From assembly GCF_015864825.1 (NCBI RefSeq), contig NZ_JADYWL010000001.1, positions 62,001 to 126,000 on the forward strand: a stretch of DNA of 64,000 nt, given 5' to 3'. The position numbers and the translations under genes were made by a program. Under the pieces are notes generated by a model. That model was given only the letters and a program-made list of their open reading frames with translations. It had not been told where the DNA came from and did no database searches. Within the stretch, counting starts at the first letter, position 1; each line of letters opens with the position of its first letter. Source of the DNA: Psychrobacter sp. NZS113 (GTDB lineage: Bacteria; Pseudomonadota; Gammaproteobacteria; Pseudomonadales; Moraxellaceae). Of this stretch, positions 30,291-39,782 are shown piece by piece.

Positions 30291-31142
30291 TCATTTAGCT
30301 TTTTGGTAGTAATCAACCATCATAGTGCCTAAAGTGCCGTTGTCATCGATCGTGACTATTCTAACGGTACCTGATTGTGCTGCTGTACTTGATTGTACTT
30401 GTCCGGCACTACCTAAGACAACTTGGTTGTTTTTAGCTGCCTTTGCCTCGTTACCGATAGCGATGCTATTCATGCCAGCTGCCATAGATTTATTACCGAC
30501 CGCGACCGAGTTTGCACCTTGTGCTGCTGCCGCTTCACCGACTGCCGTAGCACGAACGCCACTAGCGTCAGCCAAATGACCGAACGCTTGTGCACGCTCG
30601 TTTGTGGCTTTAGATTTCCAGCCGATAGACGTTGAGCCTAGACCAGCAGCGTTTGCTTCGCCACCCACAGCCGTTGCTGAGTTTAGACCTGCATTGGCTT
30701 TGTTACCGACAGCGACTGTATCGTTAGTACCACCAGCCATGGCTGCTTCACCAACTGCGGTAGAGCGTACACCGCTAGCATTGGCTAGATGACCGAACGC
30801 TTGCGCGCGTTCAGCGGTGGCTTTTGATTGCCAACCGATAGAGGTTGAGCCTAGCCCTGCTGCATTGGCTTGACCACCGACAGCCGTTGCTGAGTTTAGA
30901 CCTGCATTGGCCTGACTACCGATAGCGACGGTATCATTAGTGCCGCTAGTCGTGGCAGCGTTGCCAAGAGTGATGGCGGTACTGCTAGTCGCAGTTGCAG
31001 TGATTGGAGCGTCTGACATTTTATGCTCAGCACCTGTTGCCATTGTCGTGCATGCCGTGGTTGCGGCGATAGCTAAAGTAAGGGCGCTAATCTTGAGTGC
31101 TGTACTCTTAAGTGCTACGTTTGATAGAAAGTCCATTTTCAT
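30291..31142 (-). CDS. YadA-head (Hep_Hag) repeat protein without a membrane anchor
   Basis: A 283-residue exported protein built of the 14-residue head repeats of trimeric autotransporter adhesins (TAVGGQANAAGLGSTSIGW; SVAVGNKSMAAGMNSIAIGN). A signal sequence (ALKISALTLAIAATTACT) ends at Cys31, which could be lipidated although the lipobox is not ideal. Residues 67-137 and 138-208 are a near-identical 71-residue duplication. The usual stalk and C-terminal beta-barrel anchor are missing; the protein ends with a short non-repeat domain (RIVTIDDNGTLGTMMVDYYQ). It could be a lipid-anchored surface coat protein, or a remnant of a larger adhesin. Confidence 0.8.
   Translation of the reverse strand: MKMDFLSNVALKSTALKISALTLAIAATTACTTMATGAEHKMSDAPITATATSSTAITLGNAATTSGTNDTVAIGSQANAGLNSATAVGGQANAAGLGSTSIGWQSKATAERAQAFGHLANASGVRSTAVGEAAMAGGTNDTVAVGNKANAGLNSATAVGGEANAAGLGSTSIGWKSKATNERAQAFGHLADASGVRATAVGEAAAAQGANSVAVGNKSMAAGMNSIAIGNEAKAAKNNQVVLGSAGQVQSSTAAQSGTVRIVTIDDNGTLGTMMVDYYQKAK
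30519..30944 (-). repeat. Tandem duplication inside the YadA-head gene
   Basis: Two consecutive 213-bp units encode near-identical 71-residue blocks, each starting GTNDTVA and ending TAVGEAA. In-frame duplication like this can expand or contract by recombination. Confidence 0.8.
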
Positions 31143-31509
31143 TATGCATCGTCCTGTAAAAAAGCCATAGAGACTTTATGGTGGGGTTATAGGTGACTTG
31201 GAATCATCAGGTTGTTAGTATTAATATACTGTGATGACATGAGTTCCAATCGGTACGTAAAATTAACTATACGACTTTCACATTAACTTATAATGACAAT
31301 TCAATCAATAAATGCTTTATACCCTTTATATGCTCAAAGAGTGGTCAAGCGGAGAATAGATAGTTATGCTCTAAAGGCACGCTAAAAAGGCATGCTAACT
31401 ATTCGTCTATTGATACAAATACAATAAAGTATATCGGTAACGTAGTACATATACGGCACTGTATTTTTTTTACCCAAAACCATTATTTTTATAATTAAGA
31501 AGAAGTCCA
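31143..31509. other. Divergent intergenic region
   Basis: About 370 bp, AT-rich, between the YadA-head gene and the MalY-type gene, so it should carry both promoters. A GAAGAAG ribosome-binding site lies just before 31510. I see no repeat or hairpin worth naming. Confidence 0.45.
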
Positions 31510-32673
31510 ATGCAATACAACTTTGATGAGATAATCGACAGACGTGATACAGGCTCACTTAAATGGCATTATACCGATGACACGATTCCGTTGTGGGTCG
31601 CAGACATGGACTTTAAAGCCGCCCAACCCATCTTAGATGCCGTTGAGAAGGTCGTGCAGCACGGCATATTGGGTTATACCAAACCCACCGATGCCTTATA
31701 TGACTCAATCATTAAATGGCATGGCAGTCGTTATGATTTGCAGCTTACCAAGCAAAATATTTTATTCTCTCCCGGTGTCGTCCCAAGTTTAGCGCTAATG
31801 ATGACTGTCTTTACCGAAGTAGGCGAAGCAGTATTAGTGAATGATCCTATTTATACACCTTTTATGAGCAAAGTTGAGCAAAATGGTCGCAAGCTTGTGC
31901 TCTCTGCATTAAAGGAAGTCGAGGGTAAATATCATTTAGACTTGGCTGATATCGAAGCCAAAATTATCGAGCATGATGTTAAGCTTTATCTACTCTGTAA
32001 TCCACACAATCCGGGTGGGCGCGTGTGGACGATTGATGAGCTTGAAGCATTACTTTCTATTTGTAAAAAGCATAACGTAGCGATTGTCAGTGATGAAATC
32101 CATCAAGACTTGACCTTGAACGGTCACACATTTATACCGTTTCTAACGCTAGCAAAAGGCTATGAGCACAACGTGGTTAGCCTGACATCAATGACCAAAA
32201 CCTTTAACATCGCAGGCATCAAAGGCTCGATGATATTTGCGACAGATAAGGCATTAGTCAAAAAAATTAGCCAGCAGCAGCACTTAAATGATGAATACGA
32301 GCTAAATTTATTTGCTTATACGGCCATGCGTGTGGCTTATGAGCAGGGCGATGAGTGGTTGGCGCAGGCGCTGAGCTATATCGAAGCCAATATTGATTTA
32401 ACGGTGCAGTTTTTAGAAGAGAAGTTGCCTAAGATTAAGGTCATGCGCCCAGAGGCCTCATACTTAATTTGGGTAGATTGCTCAGCATATGCTAAAGACG
32501 ATCAAGTGCTTTATGACACGCTTAGAGAAGCTAAAATTGAGCTGAGTGCGGGATTTAAATATGGTGAGGAAGGGCATCTTAAAATGCGTATTAACGTCGC
32601 ATGTCCTAGGGCATTGCTGCTAGAAGGGCTCAATCGTATGCATGCAGCGTTGGCTGATGTTGTTAAACCCTGA
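31510..32673 (+). CDS. MalY/PatB-type aminotransferase (cystathionine beta-lyase)
   Basis: PLP-dependent class I/II enzyme of the MalY/PatB group, which cleaves C-S bonds of cystathionine or cysteine. The N-terminus TGSLKWHYTDDTIPLWVADMDF is diagnostic of the group. CNPHNPGGRVW and the PLP lysine in SMTKTFNIAGIKGSMIF are clear, as is the C-terminal RINVACPRALLLEGLNRM. The 387-residue length is standard. It is a stand-alone gene closed by a strong terminator. Confidence 0.9.
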   Translation: MQYNFDEIIDRRDTGSLKWHYTDDTIPLWVADMDFKAAQPILDAVEKVVQHGILGYTKPTDALYDSIIKWHGSRYDLQLTKQNILFSPGVVPSLALMMTVFTEVGEAVLVNDPIYTPFMSKVEQNGRKLVLSALKEVEGKYHLDLADIEAKIIEHDVKLYLLCNPHNPGGRVWTIDELEALLSICKKHNVAIVSDEIHQDLTLNGHTFIPFLTLAKGYEHNVVSLTSMTKTFNIAGIKGSMIFATDKALVKKISQQQHLNDEYELNLFAYTAMRVAYEQGDEWLAQALSYIEANIDLTVQFLEEKLPKIKVMRPEASYLIWVDCSAYAKDDQVLYDTLREAKIELSAGFKYGEEGHLKMRINVACPRALLLEGLNRMHAALADVVKP

Positions 32674-32726
32674 GTGATAGCGTCAAGCTTTTATAAAGTG
32701 GCTATATAACAAAAAATCTAGATAAC

Positions 32727-32763
32727 AAAAAAGGCTGGACTATCAAGGTAGTCCAGCCTTTTC
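32727..32763. terminator. Bidirectional terminator
   Basis: AAGGCTGGACTA pairs perfectly with TAGTCCAGCCTT around a 6-nt loop, with A-run and T-run flanks, between the convergent MalY-type and BCCT genes. Confidence 0.9.
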
Positions 32764-32805
32764 CTTACTTTAAAACAAGGTTAATGGTGATTTTATTAGT
32801 AATAA

Positions 32806-34674
32806 TTAATCATCATTTTTCGCGTTCTCAGCATTTTCATTATCCTCACGCATTTGCTCCCACTCTTCATGTTGATGCATAACCGAGCCTTCGAGTGATT
32901 CTGAGGTTTTGCCTACTTCCCACGGCGCATTATCTGGTAGCTCTTCGATATGGATGGTTTTTAGACCATAATCAGGCTGATAAGCCAGATCATATCGAGC
33001 GGCTTTGATCACAGATATCATCATCATACACAGAATGACAATGAGCGGTGCCCCCGCGATAATAGAAGCCGTCTGCAAGGTTTGCAGATCTCCTAAAAAC
33101 ATCAAAATGGCGGGTAATAAACACAAAGTAAATGCCCAAAACAGGCGATTCCAGCGATGCGGCTCATCATCTACTTCTATCTGTACGACAGATGCCAAGA
33201 TATAAGAGATTGAGTCAAAGGTTGTGGCAGTAAAGATAACGGCCAAAAAGGTAAACACAGCGATGACTAAATAAGACATCGGTAAGCTGTTTAATATCGC
33301 AAAGATGGCAGCCGTTGGAGATTCATTATTGAGTACTGCAACCACATCGACCGTACCTGTCAGCTGTAGATACAAACCATAGTTACCTAAGATAATCATA
33401 AACATGGCACAGCCAAGCGAGCCATAGAACATGGACCCCAAGACCATATTGCGTATGGTGCGTCCTCTAGAGATTTTGGCAATAAATAGACCGATAGTTG
33501 GTGCAAATACTAGCCACCATGCCCAATAGAAAACCGTCCAATCTTGTGGAAAGGTCGTGTGCTCAAAACCGAACTCTGGGAAGTCTTTAAAGGGTTCGAT
33601 ATAGGTCATCATGCGCGGCATTTCAGTGATAGAACGCCCTAGCGCTTCTAAGCCCGTATTCAAAATAAAGACGGTTGGCCCGACAATTAGAATAAATAAT
33701 AAGAAGGCGACCGCTAAGTAAAAGTTAATGTTGGAGAGTTTTTGAATACCGCCTTTTAACCCTTGATAGGCGCTATAAGCGAAAATCATGGTAGTCACTA
33801 ACAACACGACAATCTGCATCGTGGTGTTACGTGGCAGACCAAACAGGTTGTGTAAGCCTTCATTGATAAGCGGAGAGGCCAGACCTAGCGTCGTCGCGCC
33901 ACCACCAACCATACCGAAGACAAATAGTACATCAAGCATCTTGGCCCAGTTACTGCCAGCCAGCTTTTCACCCAACAATGGCATGAGTGTTTGGCTAACT
34001 TTGAGTATGGGTGTCTGACGCACGTAATAAAAATAAGCGATAGGCACAGCAGGTACTAGGTAGATGGCCCAAGCAACAGGACCCCAGTGAAAGATACCGT
34101 AGGTAGTCGCCCAGCGGATGGCGTCTGGTGAGCCGCCCGGTAGATTAAAAGGAGGGCCTTGATAATAATAAGCCCACTCAATCAGTCCCCAATACAGGAT
34201 ACTGGCACCAATACCGCCGCAAAATAACATGGACGCCCAAGAAGAATCTGAAAACTCAGGAGTTTCTTCTGGGCGGCCTAGTTTGATCTTACCGATGTCA
34301 GATATCACGATGTAAATGACAAACATCATGGCGAGCGCACCGAATGCTAGATAAGCGAAGCCAAAGTTATCAACCACAAAGCTTCGTGCTATTCCTACCC
34401 AAGCTTTGCCTTGTTCGGGGAATAATATCAAAGGTATGGCGATACTGAAAAGGATGGCCAGCACCATAAAAAACGTGAATTTGTCGATACGGGTGTCAGG
34501 TACGTGGTCAGGTCGCCACTGTGGTACCGACATCCCGACATCGAAGGTGCCTAGGTGTGGAGGTTTGTGGTGCTTTGATCGTGCTTTTACATAATCTGGA
34601 AGGTATTCTTTTGAAGATTTATTCATGCCCTTATCTGGTTTCTGACGATTTTGCTCGTTATCAAAGTTACTCAT
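32806..34674 (-). CDS. BCCT-family betaine/carnitine/choline transporter
   Basis: Sodium- or proton-coupled uptake of quaternary ammonium compounds such as glycine betaine, often for osmoprotection. Twelve membrane segments are likely. The family signature region is QDWTVFYWAWWLVFAPTIGL followed by FIAKISRGRTIR, and the tryptophan box WGLIEWAYYY is also present. It has a hydrophilic N-terminal tail of about 60 residues and an acidic C-terminal tail of about 60 residues (MHQHEEWEQMREDNENAEN), which in BCCT transporters can sense osmotic state. The substrate is not resolved. Confidence 0.93.
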   Translation of the reverse strand: MSNFDNEQNRQKPDKGMNKSSKEYLPDYVKARSKHHKPPHLGTFDVGMSVPQWRPDHVPDTRIDKFTFFMVLAILFSIAIPLILFPEQGKAWVGIARSFVVDNFGFAYLAFGALAMMFVIYIVISDIGKIKLGRPEETPEFSDSSWASMLFCGGIGASILYWGLIEWAYYYQGPPFNLPGGSPDAIRWATTYGIFHWGPVAWAIYLVPAVPIAYFYYVRQTPILKVSQTLMPLLGEKLAGSNWAKMLDVLFVFGMVGGGATTLGLASPLINEGLHNLFGLPRNTTMQIVVLLVTTMIFAYSAYQGLKGGIQKLSNINFYLAVAFLLFILIVGPTVFILNTGLEALGRSITEMPRMMTYIEPFKDFPEFGFEHTTFPQDWTVFYWAWWLVFAPTIGLFIAKISRGRTIRNMVLGSMFYGSLGCAMFMIILGNYGLYLQLTGTVDVVAVLNNESPTAAIFAILNSLPMSYLVIAVFTFLAVIFTATTFDSISYILASVVQIEVDDEPHRWNRLFWAFTLCLLPAILMFLGDLQTLQTASIIAGAPLIVILCMMMISVIKAARYDLAYQPDYGLKTIHIEELPDNAPWEVGKTSESLEGSVMHQHEEWEQMREDNENAENAKNDD

Positions 34675-35196
34675 TTCATTGTCTCTTTATATTGCTCTTT
34701 GTATTTGATGTTACTGTCTATCACCTACTATTTATCACTTATTCAGTTTTTAAATCTAGAATTCCTTTTTCTCGTGGTTGATATATTTCCTGCAATTAAT
34801 GTTTGGATATTCTAAAGTACTAATCAATTTTCCAAGACTACTCACTAGGTAGCCTTCATCTTCATTACTACTACTATGTGTATTATATTTTTATCGTAAT
34901 GGTCAGTATGGTAGATATAAGCCTACCTTCTATGAGCATAACCACTACGACTATAACTACTATGAGCATAGTAGCGGTAAATACATGGTTTTGTTTGTTT
35001 AATTGCAATACTCCCGTAATGAACTGGTTTTGATTTTCTTTATTATTTACTTTAGGTCGGGTTGTTTTCGAGCACTTACCTTCTAAAAATTCAAATATTT
35101 ATGCATAACTGTTAATAATCGAACATCTAATAGCCAATAGAGGGCGTAAACTTGTTAAAATAGGGCACCAATTTATCTATTGATGGACATCGATTT
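34675..35196. other. Intergenic region upstream of guaA
   Basis: About 520 bp, AT-rich, between divergent BCCT and guaA genes. It contains short repeats around 34933-34975 (CTATGAGCATA occurs twice, separated by ACTACGACTATAACTA-type sequence). There is no guaB gene and no recognisable guanine riboswitch. The guaA promoter is probably at 35090-35180. Confidence 0.45.
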
Positions 35197-36792
35197 ATGA
35201 CCACTGCCGCTGCCACTCCTACCATTAAAGAAGACCGCATCTTAATTCTCGATTTTGGCTCGCAGTATAGCCAGCTGATCGCTCGCCGTGTACGTGATTC
35301 TGGCGTATTTTGTGAGATGTTCCCTTATGATATCGACGCTCAACGCATCATCGATTTTGGCGCAAAAGGCGTTATCTTATCGGGTGGCCCTGAGAGCGTC
35401 CATGCTGAAAACAGCCCACGTATCAACGACGCTGTGTTTGATTTGGGCGTACCAGTACTAGGTATTTGCTACGGTATGCAGGCGATGGCAGATCGTTTCG
35501 GCGGGCAGGTTCATGCCAGTGATATCCATGAATTTGGCGCAGCGACTATCAATATCAATGGTACCTCTACCTTGATCGATGGTATCGAAGATGCGGCTGG
35601 CACGCTCAATGTCTGGATGAGTCATGGTGACAAAGTGGTAGATGCACCAGCTGGCTTTGATATTGTGGCCAGCACACCAAGTTGCCCAATTGCAATTATG
35701 GCCAATGATGACAAGCAATATTATGGTCTACAGTTCCACCCAGAAGTGACGCATACTCTACAAGGTCAAGCATTGCTTGGTCGTTTCGTCCATCAGATTT
35801 GCGAGTGCGCTGGTGAGTGGACGCCAGACAATATCGCTGATATGCGTATCGCACAGTTAAAAGAGCAAATCGGTGACAAGCAGGTATTGCTGGGTCTATC
35901 AGGCGGTGTCGATAGCTCAGTAGTAGCCGCGCTATTGCACAAAGCGATTGGTGATCAGCTTACCTGCGTATTTGTAGACAACGGCTTACTTCGTTTGAAC
36001 GAAGGCGACCAAGTGATGCAAATCTTTGCAGAAAACATGGGCGTAAAAGTCATTCGTGTTGATGCCGAAGATTTGTTCTTAAACGCACTAGCAGGCGAGT
36101 CTGATCCAGAGAAGAAACGTAAAATCATCGGCAAAACCTTCATCGACGTATTCGCTGATAGTGCGCGTCAAGTGAGCGAGCAGAGCGATGGTAAAGTCGT
36201 TGAGTTCTTAGCACAGGGTACGATTTACCCAGACGTCATCGAATCTGCTAAGTCACATCAAGGCAAAGCACACGTCATTAAAAGCCATCATAACGTAGGT
36301 GGTTTGCCAGACGACTTAGCATTCAAGCTGATTGAGCCATTACGTGATTTGTTCAAAGACGAAGTGCGCAAGCTTGGTATCACTTTGGGCCTACCAGCCA
36401 AAATGATCTATCGTCATCCGTTCCCAGGTCCAGGTTTGGGCGTGCGTATCCTTGGTGAAGTGAAAAAAGAATACGCTGATATCCTGCGTTTGGCTGATGC
36501 CATCTTTATGGCAGAGCTAGAAAAATCAGGCTGGTACGATAAGACTGCACAGGCCTTTGCCGTATTCCAACCCATCAAATCAGTCGGCGTGGTTGGCGAT
36601 GGTCGCCGCTATGCGTGGGTAATCGCGCTGCGTGCCGTTGAAACCGTAGACTTCATGACGGCTCGCTTTGCGCATCTGCCGTATGATTTGATTGAGACGG
36701 TATCGAACCGCATTATGAATGAAATCGCTGAAGTATCACGCGTGACTTATGATGTTTCGAGCAAGCCACCTGCGACAATTGAGTGGGAATAA
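35197..36792 (+). CDS. guaA: GMP synthase (glutamine-hydrolysing)
   Basis: Converts XMP to GMP using glutamine and ATP. The N-terminal class I amidotransferase has [17 protein letters not shown], the catalytic Cys in [15 protein letters not shown], and QFHPEVTHT. The ATP-pyrophosphatase domain has [20 protein letters not shown]. The dimerisation domain ends in [18 protein letters not shown], the canonical C-terminus. The 531-residue length is normal. Transcribed alone here. Confidence 0.98.
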   Translation: MTTAAATPTIKEDRILILDFGSQYSQLIARRVRDSGVFCEMFPYDIDAQRIIDFGAKGVILSGGPESVHAENSPRINDAVFDLGVPVLGICYGMQAMADRFGGQVHASDIHEFGAATININGTSTLIDGIEDAAGTLNVWMSHGDKVVDAPAGFDIVASTPSCPIAIMANDDKQYYGLQFHPEVTHTLQGQALLGRFVHQICECAGEWTPDNIADMRIAQLKEQIGDKQVLLGLSGGVDSSVVAALLHKAIGDQLTCVFVDNGLLRLNEGDQVMQIFAENMGVKVIRVDAEDLFLNALAGESDPEKKRKIIGKTFIDVFADSARQVSEQSDGKVVEFLAQGTIYPDVIESAKSHQGKAHVIKSHHNVGGLPDDLAFKLIEPLRDLFKDEVRKLGITLGLPAKMIYRHPFPGPGLGVRILGEVKKEYADILRLADAIFMAELEKSGWYDKTAQAFAVFQPIKSVGVVGDGRRYAWVIALRAVETVDFMTARFAHLPYDLIETVSNRIMNEIAEVSRVTYDVSSKPPATIEWE

Positions 36793-36816
36793 ATCGTTTA
36801 AGTATTCTAAACGGTA

Positions 36817-36884
36817 ACGGTGTTAACCTCGCTAGATGTACAAACACGTACTATCTGCGCTCGGTTGCCTTGTTACCACCTTAG
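36817..36884. repeat. Diverged intergenic repeat, copy 2
   Basis: A 68-bp element downstream of guaA resembling 26292-26358. Outer ends GGTAAC (36813-36818) and GTTACC (36872-36877) and inner AGATGTAC / GTACTATCT make it a large imperfect hairpin. This suggests a family of small palindromic repeats near gene 3' ends. Confidence 0.65.
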
Positions 36885-36954
36885 ACTACGTAAACTTATC
36901 TAAATAGCTTTTCAACTCAGGTTTTTTGAATTGATATACAGCTTGTCGTCAACA

Positions 36955-36988
36955 AAAAATCACTCAACTTGATTGGGTGTTTTTTTTG
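36955..36988 (+). terminator. Terminator (twin of 38737-38769)
   Basis: CACTCAA and TTGGGTG pair (one G-T pair) around a short loop, followed by eight T. It is almost identical to the terminator that closes the next two genes. Confidence 0.75.
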
Positions 36989-37140
36989 GTTTGAATAAAC
37001 AGGCAACTAAGAATGCTTTAGTTTTTTATTGAACATTTGTTTTTATTATCTATAATATAGCCAACTTTAATTGGCTATTGATTATTGAAGTCGAGATAAG
37101 ACAACTAACCGTTCAGTATTTATTAAAACTAAGGGATAAG

Positions 37141-37827
37141 ATGCTTTGTAATAATTGTGGTCAAGAAAACTCAAGTGAAGCAGGATTTTGTTCGAAATGT
37201 GGGCATCAGCTGTCTAATACTCAAGCACAAACACCACCACCGCTCACTGCCGTAAATATCTCAAAAGATGCGCAAAGCCCACAAAACACAGTATCTTCTG
37301 ACTCTGAGACAGCGGACACTTTACTGGCGGCCTTCGTTGGTGAAAAGTATGATGGTTTTTACCGTGATAAATGGTTTAAGGACAGTGAGCCACGCCTAGA
37401 AGTTAATAACGATGGTTCGAGCATTCACAGTTTTAATATTGTCGGACTTCTCTTGGGAACATCATGGTTGTGTTATCGCAAGATGTACCTAGTAGCCCTA
37501 TGTATTGTAGTTAGTATAAATACGGTCGATTTGATTTTAATGTATACGCTCGGTATGGAAACGTATAACTCTCTTGGTCAAACCAGTTTTTTTATCGCAT
37601 GGGCAGTATTGACGGGTATGTTAGGTAATTATTTTTACTTTAGTCATAGCGTTAAAAATATTAAAACAGCCATGAGTGGCACAGCAGATCCAGTTACGCT
37701 TAAACAAACATTAGCGGAAAAAGGTGGTACATCATGGGTTGGCGCAATCGTGGGTAGTATATTGGCGGTGTTGCTATCAATGGGTATGTCCTACTTTTTT
37801 GCCCCTGATTGGTATTGGTTGGTGTAG
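37141..37827 (+). CDS. Zinc-ribbon membrane protein, DUF2628-like
   Basis: A 228-residue protein with an N-terminal zinc ribbon (MLCNNCGQENSSEAGFCSKC; CxxC...CxxC), a Pro/Ser/Thr linker to about residue 65, a short soluble region (YDGFYRDKWF), and three or four membrane segments (IVGLLLGTSWLCYRKMYLVA; TSFFIAWAVLTGMLGNYFYF; IVGSILAVLLSMGMSYFF). This layout fits DUF2628-type proteins, whose function is not known. I chose the ATG at 37141, which has an AAGGGAT ribosome-binding site, over an upstream alternative start. Confidence 0.8.
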   Translation: MLCNNCGQENSSEAGFCSKCGHQLSNTQAQTPPPLTAVNISKDAQSPQNTVSSDSETADTLLAAFVGEKYDGFYRDKWFKDSEPRLEVNNDGSSIHSFNIVGLLLGTSWLCYRKMYLVALCIVVSINTVDLILMYTLGMETYNSLGQTSFFIAWAVLTGMLGNYFYFSHSVKNIKTAMSGTADPVTLKQTLAEKGGTSWVGAIVGSILAVLLSMGMSYFFAPDWYWLV

Positions 37828-37870
37828 CTTGTATGATATAGATAGTGCTAAATTAAAAAATGGATAATTA

Positions 37871-38692
37871 ATGATGGAAGCGTTAACACAAGCATTCGAT
37901 TTGGAACTAACGGACAAAGATCATGGGCAAGGCTGGGCCTTTGGTCATCCTGTTGGTATTGCCACTAATCAATGGCCACGAAGTAGAATAAATGGTCTAC
38001 CAATGGCGCACTTATGGACGATATTAGTACCTGAAGCGTATCGCGTAAAAGGAAGGGCTCTGGTGGCAATATCATTTTTTCAAGCGGATGATGCCTTTGA
38101 AGATAGGGTTGATGGTGTCGAGGAAATGATTACTAACCTCACTGAGATGAATAATATAGACGCTAAGGATTTTTGGGCGTCATTGAGTCATTACGCCAAC
38201 CATCGCCATCCACAAGAAACTTATCTGGAAGATATTATTGGTGGTGGCTGGGCATTGATTTGGCTAACGGAAGCAGAGTTCTCTGGTGGGTCCACACCGA
38301 TGCCCAATAAAGAAAATACTATATGTCCAAGCTATGAAGTAGAAGAGTGGAGTAGTACTTGCTTTGTCAAAGATGCACCTGCTCAGTTTATTAAGCACGT
38401 TATCCGAATAGATGATCCTAATATTGGCAAGATGCTCGATGAGTGGCCAGATGAAGATGAAGATGATGAGAATGCTTATATTTCGATGTTCCCTGAAAAA
38501 GGTGAAACGTTAGGGCTTGATAGGTTTCATGCAAAAAATCATTTTGGTGGTACGGCCAATCCCATTCAGGGCATGCCAGAATTTAGTCCATTTTATATTG
38601 AGTTTGAAGAAATGCTTGGTGATGCCAATATGGGCGGTGGTAATGGGCAAATTGATTTGCTGAATGATCAGTTTGACTGGGCGTGTGGCTAG
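37871..38692 (+). CDS. Hypothetical protein, 273 aa, acidic
   Basis: I do not recognise this family with confidence. It is a soluble, tryptophan-rich, acidic protein without a signal peptide. Visible segments include HGQGWAFGHPVGIATNQWPR, AHLWTILVPEAYRVKGRALV, a strongly acidic stretch (EWPDEDEDDENAY), FGGTANPIQGMPEF and a C-terminal GGGNGQIDLLNDQFDWACG. The end faintly recalls the DUF1963/YwqG group, where a conserved G-rich/QID region occurs, but this is weak. It starts 43 bp after the zinc-ribbon gene and probably forms a two-gene unit with it. Confidence 0.7.
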   Translation: MMEALTQAFDLELTDKDHGQGWAFGHPVGIATNQWPRSRINGLPMAHLWTILVPEAYRVKGRALVAISFFQADDAFEDRVDGVEEMITNLTEMNNIDAKDFWASLSHYANHRHPQETYLEDIIGGGWALIWLTEAEFSGGSTPMPNKENTICPSYEVEEWSSTCFVKDAPAQFIKHVIRIDDPNIGKMLDEWPDEDEDDENAYISMFPEKGETLGLDRFHAKNHFGGTANPIQGMPEFSPFYIEFEEMLGDANMGGGNGQIDLLNDQFDWACG

Positions 38693-38736
38693 TTTTTGAT
38701 TGGATTAGGATGGTCATGTCAGCTCAATATAGCAAT

Positions 38737-38769
38737 AAAAAGCACTCAACTTGTTTGGGTGTTTTTTTA
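38737..38769. terminator. Terminator (twin of 36955-36988)
   Basis: CACTCAACTTG and TTTGGGTG form a hairpin followed by eight T, between the 273-aa gene (plus) and the SIR2-like gene (minus). It is near-identical to the terminator after guaA. Confidence 0.75.
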
Positions 38770-38773
38770 TTAC

Positions 38774-39670
38774 TTATCTTCGGTAAAGTCCTTTAATTAT
38801 TTGTACTGACTTTTCAAAGTCACTATTATAAAAATAAGCATTATTTTTGTTATTATTAATTTTCCATTGATTAAACTCAGCTCTATCATTATCGAAACCG
38901 AAGTATGTTACTTTAGCTTTTGAGTTGCCAAGTATGCTCCAAATATGCTTGTCTATTTCATGAACGCGTACACCTACTACAAAAATGTTAGACGATTTAT
39001 TAACTTGTTCTTTCCACATCTCATATTGGTTTCGAACGTAATCAGGACTAATTCTTACAGCTTTTCCTTCAGCAAACATTGCAATGGCAGGAGCAACACT
39101 GTCTTCTTGCTCACATTTATTAAGAGTATCAATTTGATTTAATGGTCTAATAGGGCAAACTATATCAGCTATACCGCTACCAGAAAAGTTGCAATTACTA
39201 AAACTTCCCGTAGGAATGTCAGGCCAAAAGTTACTTGAACCATGAATCTTTAGAAGTCTGACGCCTCCCTGATGGTATTCAGATGAATAAGTCGTAAACA
39301 AACCTAGTTTGGCTGCTGACAATTCAAAAAGAAGGTCGTAGTTTAAACTGCTATAAACAACTCTCTGGCAACCTAACTCTCTTATAAGTCTCAAATATAC
39401 GTTAAATTCTGTTGGTTTAAAGTGAGCTAAATAGTAGGCCAATTCTCTTTGAAATGACATTATGTTCTTATTGGAATACTTGAAATATTCTGCCATTCCA
39501 TCTTCAAAGTTATTCTCAAAAAGATGCTTTATATATTCTGGTAAAGTCGCCGCCACTCCACCCCTTTTTACTAAATCATTAAACAAGCCATTACCGAGAG
39601 GCGGTGTATAAGGTTCGACACCGACACTACCAAAACTAGCACCTGCCCCTAATAATACAACTACAGCCAT
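38774..39670 (-). CDS. SIR2-like (SIR2_2) domain protein
   Basis: A 298-residue stand-alone SIR2-family protein. The NAD-binding start VVVLLGAGASFGSVG, the SSLNYDLLFEL segment (Asn/Asp of the active site) and RLLKIHGSSNFW (catalytic His) are all present, followed by FVVGVRVHEID. SIR2 domains of this type act as NADases in several anti-phage systems (Thoeris ThsA, DSR, SIR2-pAgo, SIR2-HerA), but no partner for those systems is adjacent. It has a strong AGGAGG ribosome-binding site and AT-rich composition. A defence role is plausible but not shown; a housekeeping NAD-using enzyme is the alternative. Confidence 0.82.
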   Translation of the reverse strand: MAVVVLLGAGASFGSVGVEPYTPPLGNGLFNDLVKRGGVAATLPEYIKHLFENNFEDGMAEYFKYSNKNIMSFQRELAYYLAHFKPTEFNVYLRLIRELGCQRVVYSSLNYDLLFELSAAKLGLFTTYSSEYHQGGVRLLKIHGSSNFWPDIPTGSFSNCNFSGSGIADIVCPIRPLNQIDTLNKCEQEDSVAPAIAMFAEGKAVRISPDYVRNQYEMWKEQVNKSSNIFVVGVRVHEIDKHIWSILGNSKAKVTYFGFDNDRAEFNQWKINNNKNNAYFYNSDFEKSVQIIKGLYRR

Positions 39671-39782
39671 TAAAACCTCCTTAGAAGATAATCTTTTTTA
39701 TCAATTTAGGAAATCATTATAGTTGATGCTAAAAAGGTTATGTTATCTTACTGATAAGCTTTGATATAATTTCTTTCAAATT

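Larger units (their letters stand above)
36793..37140. other. Intergenic region after guaA
   Basis: About 350 bp holding the second copy of the intergenic repeat (36817-36884) and the terminator at 36955-36988. The rest is AT-rich, presumably the promoter of the DUF2628-like gene. Confidence 0.5.

Noticed and set aside
30325..31170. Several overlapping plus-strand frames opposite the YadA-head gene
   Set aside because: They mirror the repeats of the minus-strand gene, lack ribosome-binding sites and show no protein-like motifs.
34920..34980. Short CTATGAGCATA repeats upstream of guaA considered as a regulatory repeat or CRISPR-like pattern
   Set aside because: Only two copies and no regular spacing, so no array or operator can be supported.
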